Below, one piece after another: positions 26,009-34,120 of a stretch of DNA of 35,077 bases; within the stretch, counting starts at the first letter, position 1; each line of letters opens with the position of its first letter. The stretch is taken from NCBI GenBank assembly GCA_052400625.1, contig JBQTGH010000021.1, one strand, 5' to 3'. Below the pieces are notes generated by a model. That model had not been told where the DNA came from and did not search any database. It was given only the letters and a program-made list of their open reading frames with translations. The DNA is from Thermophagus sp052400625 (GTDB taxonomy: Bacteria > Bacteroidota > Bacteroidia > Bacteroidales > Marinilabiliaceae). A program made the translations under genes and the position numbers.

Positions 26009-27115
26009 ATGAAAAGAATATTATATATAACGCTATTGACAACTTTCGTTGCATGGTTGTTAACTTCCTGTGAAAATGGAGAGTGGGAATTTCCCGATTA
26101 TGAATATACTACCGTATATTTTGCTTATCAGAGCCCTGTTCGTACTATTGTTCTTGGCGAAGATATATTTGATACATCTCTGGACAATCAGTATAAATGC
26201 CAGATAATGGCAACTATGGGAGGGGTTTACGAGAATAATAAGAATGTGGAAATAGGCATTAGTGTGGATGAATCTCTTTGCGAAAATCTTGTTTTTGAAG
26301 AAACAGGAGAGGATGTCCTGCCGATGCCTTCCGAATACTATTCTCTCTCTTCTGATAAAATAATTATTGAGAAAGGTAGCGTATTGGGTGGAGTAACGGT
26401 TCAGTTGACTGAAGCGTTCTTCAATGACCCGAAATCACTTGAAGCCAATTATGTGATTCCGGTAAGGATGACCAGTGTGACCAATGCTGACACAATCCTT
26501 TCAGGAAAACCACTTGTGGAAAATCCCAAACGGGGCGTTTCATCTGGTTGGGATGTTCAGCCCAAAGACTATATTCTCTATGCGGTGAAATATATCAATC
26601 CTTATGATGCTAACTATCTGCGAAGAGGAGTTGATGAGATAACAAAGGATGGTGTAACTGAAACAAAGGTTAGGCATAATGAATATGTTGAGAAAGATGA
26701 AGTAGTGAATTTGAGCACACTTTCATTAAATGCTGTTCAGTTTCCAATGGATTATGTCAGCAAGGATGGACATGATTTGAATTTTAAGTTGAATCTGTCC
26801 TTTGATGATGAAGAAAATGTTTCCGTTTCACCATTTGAAACAACTTATCAGGTGAACGACACCGTTAGAGTTCTAAACGGTTCAGCTTCTGGTACGGGTG
26901 AGTTTGTTAAGGACGGTGATAAAAACAGTTGGGGCAATAAGGATAGAGATGCTTTGTATTTGGACTATGACGTCAGTTACGAAGTGGAGATCAGATATCC
27001 AGTCTCAGGTCAGCCGGATCATCTTCAAGAAGTTTCGTATAGTACGGTTGATACTCTGGTAGTTCGAGACAGAGGTGTAAAGGCAGAATGGTTTACCCCT
27101 GTATTAAAGAATTAA
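26009..27115 (+). CDS. xusE: DUF1735-like surface lipoprotein, XusE-like
   Basis: This is a surface lipoprotein in the position of XusE, a non-catalytic cell-surface protein of xylan loci. The start at ATG 26009 gives MKRILYITLLTTFVAWLL with lipobox LLTSC. The longer frame from 25973 would overlap xusD and bury the signal. The mature N-terminus (VYFAYQSPVRTIVLGEDIFD, then a VEIGISVDESLC strand pair, about 35-150) resembles the DUF1735/BT_3987-like beta-sandwich. The C-terminal half is beta-rich and I cannot name it. There are no catalytic motifs. It sits between xusD and the GH10 gene, 29 bp after the former and 13 bp before the latter. Likely role: holding polysaccharide at the surface. Family confidence is good; the molecular role is inferred. 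Confidence 0.8.
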   Translation: MKRILYITLLTTFVAWLLTSCENGEWEFPDYEYTTVYFAYQSPVRTIVLGEDIFDTSLDNQYKCQIMATMGGVYENNKNVEIGISVDESLCENLVFEETGEDVLPMPSEYYSLSSDKIIIEKGSVLGGVTVQLTEAFFNDPKSLEANYVIPVRMTSVTNADTILSGKPLVENPKRGVSSGWDVQPKDYILYAVKYINPYDANYLRRGVDEITKDGVTETKVRHNEYVEKDEVVNLSTLSLNAVQFPMDYVSKDGHDLNFKLNLSFDDEENVSVSPFETTYQVNDTVRVLNGSASGTGEFVKDGDKNSWGNKDRDALYLDYDVSYEVEIRYPVSGQPDHLQEVSYSTVDTLVVRDRGVKAEWFTPVLKN

Positions 27116-27128
27116 TTTGCTAAAAAAT

Positions 27129-29363
27129 ATGGATATGAGACATAAAATTAATGCTTTAGGTGTGAGTATCATGTTGTTGGTGCTGGCAAGTTCTTGTGTT
27201 GATGATACAGGCCTTGAATATGATGTGCAGAAGCCTGAGTCTATTCAACAGGTGGAATACCTGAATGACTATGATGCCCTAAAAACCTATGTTGACAGAA
27301 GCGCAAATCCGGATTTTAAGCTTGGAGCCGGAGTAACTGCAAGTAAATATAGTGAACTAGGACTTGAGTATCGAGTTATGAATTCTAACTTCGATGAGAT
27401 AACCGCTGGTAATGCAATGAAGTACGGATCTGTTGTCCAAGATGACGGTTCCATGGATTTTGCCCAAGTGGTTCAATTTGTGGGTGCAGCCAAAGAAGCA
27501 AATACTGAGATTTATGGACACACTCTTGTTTGGCATGCACAACAGAATAAGGTATATCTTGAGAGTATTATTGCAGATCAGGAAGTTGAAATTGATCCCA
27601 ATGATGCCAATAATGCGTTGCACATTAGCACCTCGGACGCTAATGCTAATATTTGGGACTGGCAACTAAATTATGTTTTACCCACCCTCTTAACTCAAGG
27701 GGTGGAATACACATTAAAAATGCGCGCGAAAGCATCTGAAAATTATACTGTTGCGTTCTGGAGATATGATGGTTCGATTACTGATTATGGTCCCGATTTT
27801 TCTGTGGGAGATAGCTGGAGCGATGTTTCGATTACATTTACTCCTTCAATGAATGCAACCACTTTACAGTTCTGTTTCGGAACTTTTGCAGGTGATCTCT
27901 ACTTTGATGACATGGAACTTACAGCAGCCGGGTCCGAGGAAAATATGATTGAAAACGGTGCTTTTGACAATGAGGTACTAACAGGCTGGGAAAAACCTAG
28001 TTGGCATGCTTATACATTTGAAGTTGCACCGGTTGCAGCAGGGCCTGCTACTTGGTGGACCAATCTGGTTACCAACAGTGATGTGGAAAGTGATGATTTG
28101 TCGAGTTTCAAGGCTACTGAATCTACCGTTGGACCCAACGATGCCACTATCGGTGCGCCCGGTACGGGTGCCGACGGTGTTGGCAGAGCCATTGTGGTAC
28201 AGACTGGTGATAATCCGTCAAATCCATGGGACTCCCAGTTCTTTATTACGGTTCCTTATGAGTTTTCAGAGGGTGAGAAATACCGCTTCAGTATGAAGAT
28301 TCGTGCTGAAAAGCCTGCCCCGTCCGAATCTCAGGCACATGCACAGCCAGGACAATACCTCCACTGGTCTATGGTGGGAAGTCCGAACTTTACGACTGAG
28401 TGGCAGGAATATAGTAATTCCGGTGAAATTCTGGCGGAACAGGATGGAATGAGCACCATCGCTTTTAACCTCGCTGTTTTTGAAGAAGCTAACACCTATT
28501 ATTTCGATGATATTTATTTTGAAATCGAAGAATCAGGAAATAAGATTTCCTTAACAGATGAAGAGAAGGCTGATACTTTAACGTATGCATTGGACAAATG
28601 GATTGCCGGAATGATGGAAGCCACCAACGGTTATGTTAAGTCATGGGATGTAGTTAATGAACCGATTTCAGGTGAAGATAACGATGGTGACGGTTTTTAT
28701 GATCTTCAATCGGCTGACACTGGTGATCCTGAAAATAATTTCTACTGGCAGGACTATCTTGGAGATAACTATGTACGTATAGCTGTGAAACTGGCACGCG
28801 AATATGGTCCGGGTGATATGAAATTATTTGTCAACGATTACAACTTGGAATCTGACTGGGACGACAACCAAAAGCTGAAAAGCTTGATCCACTGGATTGA
28901 ACAATGGGAGTCCGATGGTGAGACTATCATTGATGGCATTGGTACGCAAATGCATGTTTCATACCATATGAATCCGGAAACACAAGCCAGCAAGGAAGAG
29001 CATATTGTACAAATGTATGAGTTGTTGGCAGAAACCGGCAAATTGGTGAAAATCACCGAGCTGGATATGGGGCTGGTGGATGAGAACGGCGATGCTGTAA
29101 TGATAGATGATGGTGTGACTCAAGAACAACATATGGCAATGGCTGAGTTTTATAATTTCATCATTCGAAAGTATTTTGAAATTATTCCAGCAAACCAGCG
29201 ATATGGCATTGCACATTGGAGCCCTGCAGATCCTCCATCATCTTCATCTTGGAGAGGTGGAGAACCTATAGGTTTATGGACCGAGAACTTTGATTATCGT
29301 AAACATACCTATGTCGGATTTGCTGAAGGACTTGTAGGCGAAGAATTTGTTGGGACTGAGTAA
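27129..29363 (+). CDS. xyn10C: GH10 endo-xylanase lipoprotein with internal CBM insert
   Basis: This is a cell-surface endo-beta-1,4-xylanase. I take ATG 27129 (an ATG at 27135 is equally possible; a TTG at 27117 is less likely). The lipobox LASSC puts the lipidated Cys at residue 23. The GH10 fold starts near 57 (FKLGAGVTAS, FDEITAGNAMKYG, GHTLVWHAQ at 130-138). It is interrupted at about 154-471 by an insert of some 318 residues that looks like two tandem CBM4/9-22-type beta-sandwiches, each ending in a YFDD motif (LYFDDMEL, YYFDDIYFEI). The GH10 fold then resumes with DTLTYALDKWIAGM. Catalytic acid/base Glu511 (WDVVNEPI) and nucleophile Glu644 (KITELDMGL) are both present. GH10 enzymes with this split arrangement are characteristic of Bacteroidota xus loci. 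It is the last gene before the terminator at 29386-29411. Confidence 0.93.
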   Translation: MDMRHKINALGVSIMLLVLASSCVDDTGLEYDVQKPESIQQVEYLNDYDALKTYVDRSANPDFKLGAGVTASKYSELGLEYRVMNSNFDEITAGNAMKYGSVVQDDGSMDFAQVVQFVGAAKEANTEIYGHTLVWHAQQNKVYLESIIADQEVEIDPNDANNALHISTSDANANIWDWQLNYVLPTLLTQGVEYTLKMRAKASENYTVAFWRYDGSITDYGPDFSVGDSWSDVSITFTPSMNATTLQFCFGTFAGDLYFDDMELTAAGSEENMIENGAFDNEVLTGWEKPSWHAYTFEVAPVAAGPATWWTNLVTNSDVESDDLSSFKATESTVGPNDATIGAPGTGADGVGRAIVVQTGDNPSNPWDSQFFITVPYEFSEGEKYRFSMKIRAEKPAPSESQAHAQPGQYLHWSMVGSPNFTTEWQEYSNSGEILAEQDGMSTIAFNLAVFEEANTYYFDDIYFEIEESGNKISLTDEEKADTLTYALDKWIAGMMEATNGYVKSWDVVNEPISGEDNDGDGFYDLQSADTGDPENNFYWQDYLGDNYVRIAVKLAREYGPGDMKLFVNDYNLESDWDDNQKLKSLIHWIEQWESDGETIIDGIGTQMHVSYHMNPETQASKEEHIVQMYELLAETGKLVKITELDMGLVDENGDAVMIDDGVTQEQHMAMAEFYNFIIRKYFEIIPANQRYGIAHWSPADPPSSSSWRGGEPIGLWTENFDYRKHTYVGFAEGLVGEEFVGTE

Positions 29364-29385
29364 TTTTTGATTTTTTTTCTAGCAT

Positions 29386-29411
29386 CTCCTCCCGGTTCTT
29401 TCCGGGGGGAG
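29386..29411 (+). terminator. Rho-independent terminator after xyn10C
   Basis: CTCCTCCCGG (29386-29395) pairs with CCGGGGGGAG (29402-29411), ten pairs with one G-U, loop of six, followed by TTTCTTTATTCTTTTG. It lies 23 bp after the xyn10C stop and ends the xus operon. Confidence 0.8.
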
Positions 29412-29435
29412 TTTCTTTATTCTTTTGTTGCTTGC

Positions 29436-29630
29436 TTCTATACCGAATGGATCGTTGATGATCAGGTTGTTGGTCAAATGCTTTATGATCATAAATTCGA
29501 TTACGATGAGAATATCAATGTTGTTAATGATCCTGAATTTAAGGAAATCGTTGTAATGGTGAAAAAATATCTGAATCAAAAGCGTAAGGAGATAGCTGAG
29601 AATAGCAGGAAGCTGAAAAGTGAAAACTAA
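29436..29630 (+). pseudogene. C-terminal remnant of a sulfatase
   Basis: About 64 codons in one frame read FYTEWIVDDQVVGQMLYDHK, then FDYDENINVVNDPEFKEIV and a lysine-rich helical tail to a TAA. The pattern YTEWxx...ExLYDHxxDxxENxNVxxDPExxxxV is the C-terminal end of type I sulfatases, particularly the iduronate-2-sulfatase-like group. No catalytic domain (C/S-x-P-S-R) is present anywhere nearby. The similarity begins just 3' of the terminator, so the rest was deleted up to about 29430. The open frame extends back to a TTG at 29367, but that part is terminator sequence. A small functional gene is unlikely. Confidence 0.6.
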
Positions 29631-29670
29631 TGGTTGATAAAAAGACAACTAATAATTATTGAATAAATGT

Positions 29671-29681
29671 GGTACTGTACC
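29671..29681 (+). repeat. 11-bp palindrome before GH5-GH43 gene
   Basis: GGTACTGTACC is a perfect palindrome around a central T, 30 bp before the ATG at 29712. It could be an operator or a chance occurrence. No clear TAnnTTTG box is seen near it. Confidence 0.2.
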
Positions 29682-29711
29682 AGAGGCTATAGGCAACTAA
29701 AAAATTGAACT

Positions 29712-32700
29712 ATGAATGCCAGATTTTTACTACTCTTAAGTTTTGTGTTTTTTTTATCTGTTGATATGGTTTTCGCGTGGGAAGGTATGCCCACACCCCG
29801 TTTGCATGTGGAAGGCAGATATTTAAAAGACACCCATGGCAACACCGTTAATCTTCATGGTTTTGCTCAAACATACAGTCCCTGGTTTAACGAACGCGGA
29901 CAATACTGGGATAATTATGATGTGGAAGGATGCCTGACATACAACCAGGGACTCATTGATGATATTTTGGATAAGGGTTGGAAGATGAATTTTATCCGTT
30001 TACACATGGATCCTTACTGGTCGAATGAACCTGGTTGTACGCCTGATGGTCATGAACTGCCAAATTGTTTTAGTGAAACCCGATTCAGAAAATATCTTGA
30101 TGAGGTTTTTGTCCCCATGGCCGAGTATGCTATCTCTAAAGGGTTGTATGTAGTTATGCGCCCTCCTGGTGTTTGTCCTGAAGTAATAGGGGTTAACGAT
30201 GAATACAACTATGCTGAGTATTTACTTAATGTATGGAATATTGTTTCGTCTCATCCAAAGATTAAAGCAATGGATGAGGTGATGTTTGAACTTGCCAATG
30301 AACCCGTGAGAATTAAGTTAGCTGACGGAAGTGTTGGAAGCAATAGCCAGGCTCATTTCGATGTATTGAAAGACATTTTCCAGCCTGTTGTAGATAAAAT
30401 TCGTGAAAATGGGTTCCATAATGTTTTATGGGTTCCCGGTTCGGGATACCAGTCTCAATATAAAGGTTATGCAGTAAATCCCATTGAGGGGGAGAATATC
30501 GGCTATGCCGTTCATATTTATCCGGGTTGGTTTGGAAGTGCTGATGGCTATGATGTATTTAAAAGAGAGTGGGATGCAAATGTAAAGCCGGTTTCTGACT
30601 TTGCACCAATTATGATAACGGAAATGGACTGGGCACCCGGGAAATATGAGGATGTATCCTGGGGAACCGGAATCACAGGAACCGCCGGAGGAGATGGATT
30701 TGGAGCAAATTTCAAGAAAATAATGGATGATTCAGGCAATGTTAGCTGGTTGCTTTTTACCAGTCCGCACTTGCTTGCAGATTTTACCAATGAAGCCCCT
30801 GCTGATGGCGAACCCTATACATTCCTGAATGACCCGGAAGCATGTCCCTGGCCTGTTTATCATTGGTTTCAGGATTATGCCAACGAAAACTATCCTCGTC
30901 CTGAGTTTGAATGTCAGTCCCATAGTGATAATGGTGACGGAACATATACCAATCCTTTGATACATGCCGATTTTCCTGATCCGGATGTTATACGCGTGGA
31001 TGATGTTTATTATATGGTAAGTACCACCATGCATATCTTTCCGGGTGCTACCTTGCTGAAAAGTTATGATCTCGTTAACTGGGAGTATTGCAGCAATCCC
31101 CTGGAAATGATAGAATCTAGTGATGCCTATAACCTGTTGAACGGAGAAAACCGGTATGCTCGAGGACAATGGGCATCAAGTTTAAGATATAATGACGGTA
31201 AGTTTTACATCATGTTTAATACGCTGGATGAGGGCGTGTTTCTGCTAACAGCCACCAATCCCGAAGGCCCGTGGACGTTGGAGCAGCTTTCGCGTAGTTA
31301 CTACGATCCCGGACTGTTTTTCGACGATGATGGTAAAACTTATGTGGTTCATGGCATTAATACCATCAAGATAACCGAACTGGATGAAAATTTTGAAGCA
31401 GTGGGAGCGGACCGGACGGTGATTGAAAGACCCGATGAAGGACTTGAAGGTTGTCACATGTACAAAATAGACGGGTATTATTACATTTATGCAACTTATG
31501 GCGGATGGCCGGCTTCACAGGTTGCTTTCAGATCAACTGATATATTCGGATCCTACGAAGAGAAACTGCTTCTGGATGATGACAATATCCATCAGGGGGC
31601 TTTGATAGAAACGCAAACCGGGGAATGGTGGACTATATTGTTTTATGATAAAGGTGCTTACGGTCGTTTCCCCAACCTGCAGCCGGTTACATGGGTGGAT
31701 AACTGGCCGGAGATCGGTGAAGACGGAAAAGGCGTTACCACTTATCGAAAGCCTGATGTCGGGTGTGAATTTGCTGTAAAAGTTTTGCCAACTAACGACA
31801 ATTTCAGGGATTACAAACCTGGATTGCAATGGGGCTGGAATCACAATCCGGATAACTCTGAGTGGTCTTTGTTTGACCGTCCGGGCTTTTTACGTTTAAA
31901 CACAGTTAATGTGGTTTCAGAACTTCCCGAGGCAAGAAATACACTTACGCAGAGGATATTTGGATATCATTCGGAAGGAGTTGATTCGTATGGTACCATT
32001 AAGATGCATGTTGCCAATATGAAAGAAGGAGATGTGGCCGGGATGGGTGTTTTTCAGGATCCCTATGCATTTATTGGGGTAACCGTGACAGAGGGAGAGC
32101 GAAAACTAATTGCAGAAAGCGATGGCAATGTAGAAACCGGTATTGCATTGGAAGATACAGTTGTTTACCTGCGTGCTGTAGCCAATTATGGCACCAGTAA
32201 GGCCCGTTTTTATTACAGCACTGATAATGAAACCTACACCCGTTTTGGACAGGAATTGGATATGGTCTTTGATCTGTCCGTTTTTACAGGAAATAAGTTT
32301 TGCATCTTTAATTATGCAACTGTGACTACAGGTGGATACGTTGATATTGATTGGTTTACTACAGAGGTATTTTTTACCGAGGAGATGTTCTACGATGACA
32401 ATTTTTCCGGATTCACCGAAGATCAGCTAACAATCGAAAGCCTCTCTGTGGAGAACACTGAGATGCAATTGCTAACGGGAACCAGCAAGACATTGAGAAT
32501 TACCGCCCTGTTTCAGGACGGGCATACGGAAAATGTTTCTACAGAAGCTACTTATTCGAACAGTAATCCGGATGTGGTCAATATCGTAAACGGGCAAATT
32601 GTTGCCGGCGAAAACGGCGAGAGTCATATTACCGCGACTTACCAGGACAGAGTAGGAAATCAACAAACCATTGAATTTAATGTGGTGGTTAGCACTTTTC

Positions 32701-33296
32701 CGTTAACCAATGAACTATTTAATCCCTCTATATGGGAAAACGGAACTTTTGACGAAACAACTGGCGAATTAATTACAGGACAGTATGGTTTCGGTGGCTG
32801 GCAATACGATAACGGATTGGATTTGTCCGGATATAAGTATTTGGTTGTCAGGTTAAAGGAAGTTCCGGAAAATGGAGCCTCCTTCCGTATTTTTGATGAG
32901 AATAGCTATTGGTCTTCTCCATATACCCATGATGTTGAAAATGAAGCAGAATTAATTATAGACCTTAACCGAATGGAAAAAGAGGTGGATGGTCAAATGG
33001 TAGCTGTTGATCCATCGCATATTTATATTGTCGGTTTTTGGTCTTTGGGTGGTAGTCCTGTTTTTATTGATGATGTGTTTTTGTCAAACTCCGATGAATA
33101 CAATACTTCCATTCAGGAAGTGATTTATGAAAAGATCAAACCTGATGATATTGTGGATGTATATTCTGTTACGGGACAAAAGCTCCGAAACGGGGTTAAA
33201 AGAAAAAATTCTACTTCAGGCTTGCCTGCAGGAGTCTATATTATGGGGAATTCGGAAAAAGGATATGTAAAAATAGTGGCGGACGGTACTTTTTAA
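29712..33296 (+). CDS. Multimodular GH5-GH43 glycosidase, secreted
   Basis: This is a bifunctional hemicellulase. The signal peptide is 1-22 (VFA|WEG). A GH5 domain spans about 26-385, with acid/base Glu197 (ELANEPV) and nucleophile Glu304 (MITEMDW). A GH43 propeller runs from about 395 to 715: base Asp423 (DFPDPDV), pKa-modulating Asp in YYDPGLFFDDDG, acid Glu579 (LEGCHMY). A concanavalin-like beta-sandwich follows to about 895. Next come a BIG2-type Ig-like domain (about 905-985, LLTGTSKTLRITALF) and a carbohydrate-binding-like jelly roll (about 990-1130, GGWQYDNGLDLSGYKYLVVR). The last ~56 residues (DVYSVTGQKLRNGV...GLPAGVYIMG) resemble a type IX secretion C-terminal sorting domain. 1194 residues. 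Expected activity is endo-xylanase or endoglucanase plus arabinofuranosidase/xylosidase; subfamilies cannot be fixed by eye. It is separated from the xus operon by the terminator and sulfatase remnant, so it is probably transcribed on its own. Confidence 0.9.
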   Translation: MNARFLLLLSFVFFLSVDMVFAWEGMPTPRLHVEGRYLKDTHGNTVNLHGFAQTYSPWFNERGQYWDNYDVEGCLTYNQGLIDDILDKGWKMNFIRLHMDPYWSNEPGCTPDGHELPNCFSETRFRKYLDEVFVPMAEYAISKGLYVVMRPPGVCPEVIGVNDEYNYAEYLLNVWNIVSSHPKIKAMDEVMFELANEPVRIKLADGSVGSNSQAHFDVLKDIFQPVVDKIRENGFHNVLWVPGSGYQSQYKGYAVNPIEGENIGYAVHIYPGWFGSADGYDVFKREWDANVKPVSDFAPIMITEMDWAPGKYEDVSWGTGITGTAGGDGFGANFKKIMDDSGNVSWLLFTSPHLLADFTNEAPADGEPYTFLNDPEACPWPVYHWFQDYANENYPRPEFECQSHSDNGDGTYTNPLIHADFPDPDVIRVDDVYYMVSTTMHIFPGATLLKSYDLVNWEYCSNPLEMIESSDAYNLLNGENRYARGQWASSLRYNDGKFYIMFNTLDEGVFLLTATNPEGPWTLEQLSRSYYDPGLFFDDDGKTYVVHGINTIKITELDENFEAVGADRTVIERPDEGLEGCHMYKIDGYYYIYATYGGWPASQVAFRSTDIFGSYEEKLLLDDDNIHQGALIETQTGEWWTILFYDKGAYGRFPNLQPVTWVDNWPEIGEDGKGVTTYRKPDVGCEFAVKVLPTNDNFRDYKPGLQWGWNHNPDNSEWSLFDRPGFLRLNTVNVVSELPEARNTLTQRIFGYHSEGVDSYGTIKMHVANMKEGDVAGMGVFQDPYAFIGVTVTEGERKLIAESDGNVETGIALEDTVVYLRAVANYGTSKARFYYSTDNETYTRFGQELDMVFDLSVFTGNKFCIFNYATVTTGGYVDIDWFTTEVFFTEEMFYDDNFSGFTEDQLTIESLSVENTEMQLLTGTSKTLRITALFQDGHTENVSTEATYSNSNPDVVNIVNGQIVAGENGESHITATYQDRVGNQQTIEFNVVVSTFPLTNELFNPSIWENGTFDETTGELITGQYGFGGWQYDNGLDLSGYKYLVVRLKEVPENGASFRIFDENSYWSSPYTHDVENEAELIIDLNRMEKEVDGQMVAVDPSHIYIVGFWSLGGSPVFIDDVFLSNSDEYNTSIQEVIYEKIKPDDIVDVYSVTGQKLRNGVKRKNSTSGLPAGVYIMGNSEKGYVKIVADGTF

Positions 33297-33320
33297 TCTG
33301 AGACCAGATTTCAATAAACA

Positions 33321-33353
33321 AAATGTTCAGGCCCTTTTGGGAACTGAACATTT
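33321..33353 (+). terminator. Rho-independent terminator after GH5-GH43 gene
   Basis: AAATGTTCAG (33321-33330) pairs perfectly with CTGAACATTT (33344-33353). The loop can close further with CCC/GGG. CGTTTTT follows. It lies 24 bp past the stop at 33296. Confidence 0.85.
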
Positions 33354-33401
33354 CGTTTTTCTGATAATATAGGGGAGTTGAGCATTAACATCTTTTTATA
33401 G

Positions 33402-33562
33402 GAATGAAACGAGCATGGCGACTTTTGTCACAAAAGAGCATGTATAAATTTCATTCAGCCATGCGAGTTCCATTCGACCAATGACTTAAATAAATTATAT
33501 ACGAATGAAACCCTCATCGCCGGGAATATTAATTATAGCGGATTGGCGACAAAAGGACATGT
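33402..33562 (+). repeat. Imperfect internal tandem units around repeat B copy 3
   Basis: GAATGAAACGAGCATGGCG (from 33402) with CACAAAAGAGCATGTA (to 33445) is echoed by GAATGAAACCCTCATCGCCG (from 33503) with CGACAAAAGGACATGTA (to 33562). Between them lies repeat B copy 3. The units are diverged and non-coding. No gene is seen from 33297 to 33630 apart from these repeats and the terminator. Confidence 0.4.
33461..33504 (+). repeat. Dispersed intergenic repeat B, copy 3
   Basis: ATGCGAGTTCCATTCGACC then an A/T-rich stretch ending AAATTATATACGAATG. It parallels 9729-9769, where the tail is AAATTTTTTACGTATG. The third copy is at 5507-5547. Confidence 0.5.
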
Positions 33563-33582
33563 AATTTGGGGGGATAGAAAAA

Positions 33583-33630
33583 GGCCCTTAGCTTAGTATA
33601 ACAAAACAATACATAAAAAAGCTAAGAGCC
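33583..33630 (+). repeat. Inverted repeat at left end of IS110 fragment
   Basis: GGCCCTTAGCTT (33583-33594) pairs with AAGCTAAGAGCC (33619-33630) at 11 of 12 positions, loop 24 nt. It ends exactly at the ATG of the IS110-type transposase fragment, so it is probably part of the element's non-coding left end. In IS110 elements that region can encode the bridge RNA. This particular hairpin has not been shown to be one. Confidence 0.5.
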
Positions 33631-33706
33631 ATGAAAAAAGAAGTTACAGAATTCGAACTAGTTGTTGAACGTGGTTGCGGAATGGATGTGAATAAAGATA
33701 CTGTCA
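33631..33706 (+). pseudogene. IS110-family transposase, N-terminal fragment
   Basis: The first 25 codons of an IS110-type DEDD transposase: MKKEVTEFELVVERGCGMDV followed by NKDTV. The G-x-D-V-x-K-D-x-V pattern carries the first catalytic Asp of the RuvC-like domain (the usual His of DVHK is Asn here). The coding sequence is cut by the IS3 element whose terminal repeat starts at 33707 with TGTCCTGAAAAAGG. Any downstream part would lie beyond the IS3 element, outside the window. Confidence 0.7.
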
Positions 33707-33751
33707 TGTCCTGAAAAAGGTTTACAGAGAAAGTAAACAAAAACAAGTACA

Positions 33752-34120
33752 ATGAAGAGGAAAGTAAACCCTTATTCGGACGAATTAAAACATTCAGCTG
33801 TTCAGAAATATTTATTCACGAACAAGAGTCGGCGAGAGATAATGGAAAAATATGGGATAAAGGGCCATAGTTGTTTAGACAATTGGATTCGTAAATTTGG
33901 GGTCTCGAAACCGACAAAACAAGAAGTAAAAATCCTTGAAATTATGGCCAAAGAAAAAGCACAAAGTCCTCAAGAGAAGGCTCTTGAAGCCCGGGTAAAG
34001 GAACTGGAGAAACAACTGGAATACGAGAAGTTACGTGTTATAGCGTTAAATAGGCTGATAGATATCGCGGAAAATGATATGAAAATTCCGATAAGAAAAA
34101 AGTCTGGAGCCAAACAGTAG
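33752..34120 (+). CDS. IS3-family OrfA, helix-turn-helix
   Basis: This 122-residue DNA-binding protein of an IS3 element has an N-terminal helix-turn-helix (YSDELKHSAVQKYLFTNKS through GHSCLDNWIRKFG, about 5-50) and a C-terminal leucine-zipper-like helix (ALEARVKELEKQLEYEKLRV, about 73-100). Its last codons contain the slippery heptamer A AAA AAG in the right phase at 34096-34102, where about part of the ribosomes should shift into orfB. When no shift occurs it ends at TAG 34118-34120. The gene appears intact. Confidence 0.88.
   Translation: MKRKVNPYSDELKHSAVQKYLFTNKSRREIMEKYGIKGHSCLDNWIRKFGVSKPTKQEVKILEIMAKEKAQSPQEKALEARVKELEKQLEYEKLRVIALNRLIDIAENDMKIPIRKKSGAKQ
34096..34102 (+). promoter_or_regulatory. 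Programmed -1 frameshift heptamer (A AAA AAG)
   Basis: AAAAAAG lies in the zero frame of orfA as A|AAA|AAG, the canonical slippery site of IS3-family elements. A short GGAG/CTCC pairing (34106-34109 with 34122-34125) downstream could act as a weak stimulator. The orfA stop follows 16 bp later. Confidence 0.75.

Noticed and set aside
29367..29435. N-terminal part of the 87-codon ORF as a real protein start
   Set aside because: It starts with TTG and its first 20 codons are the terminator hairpin and T-tract.
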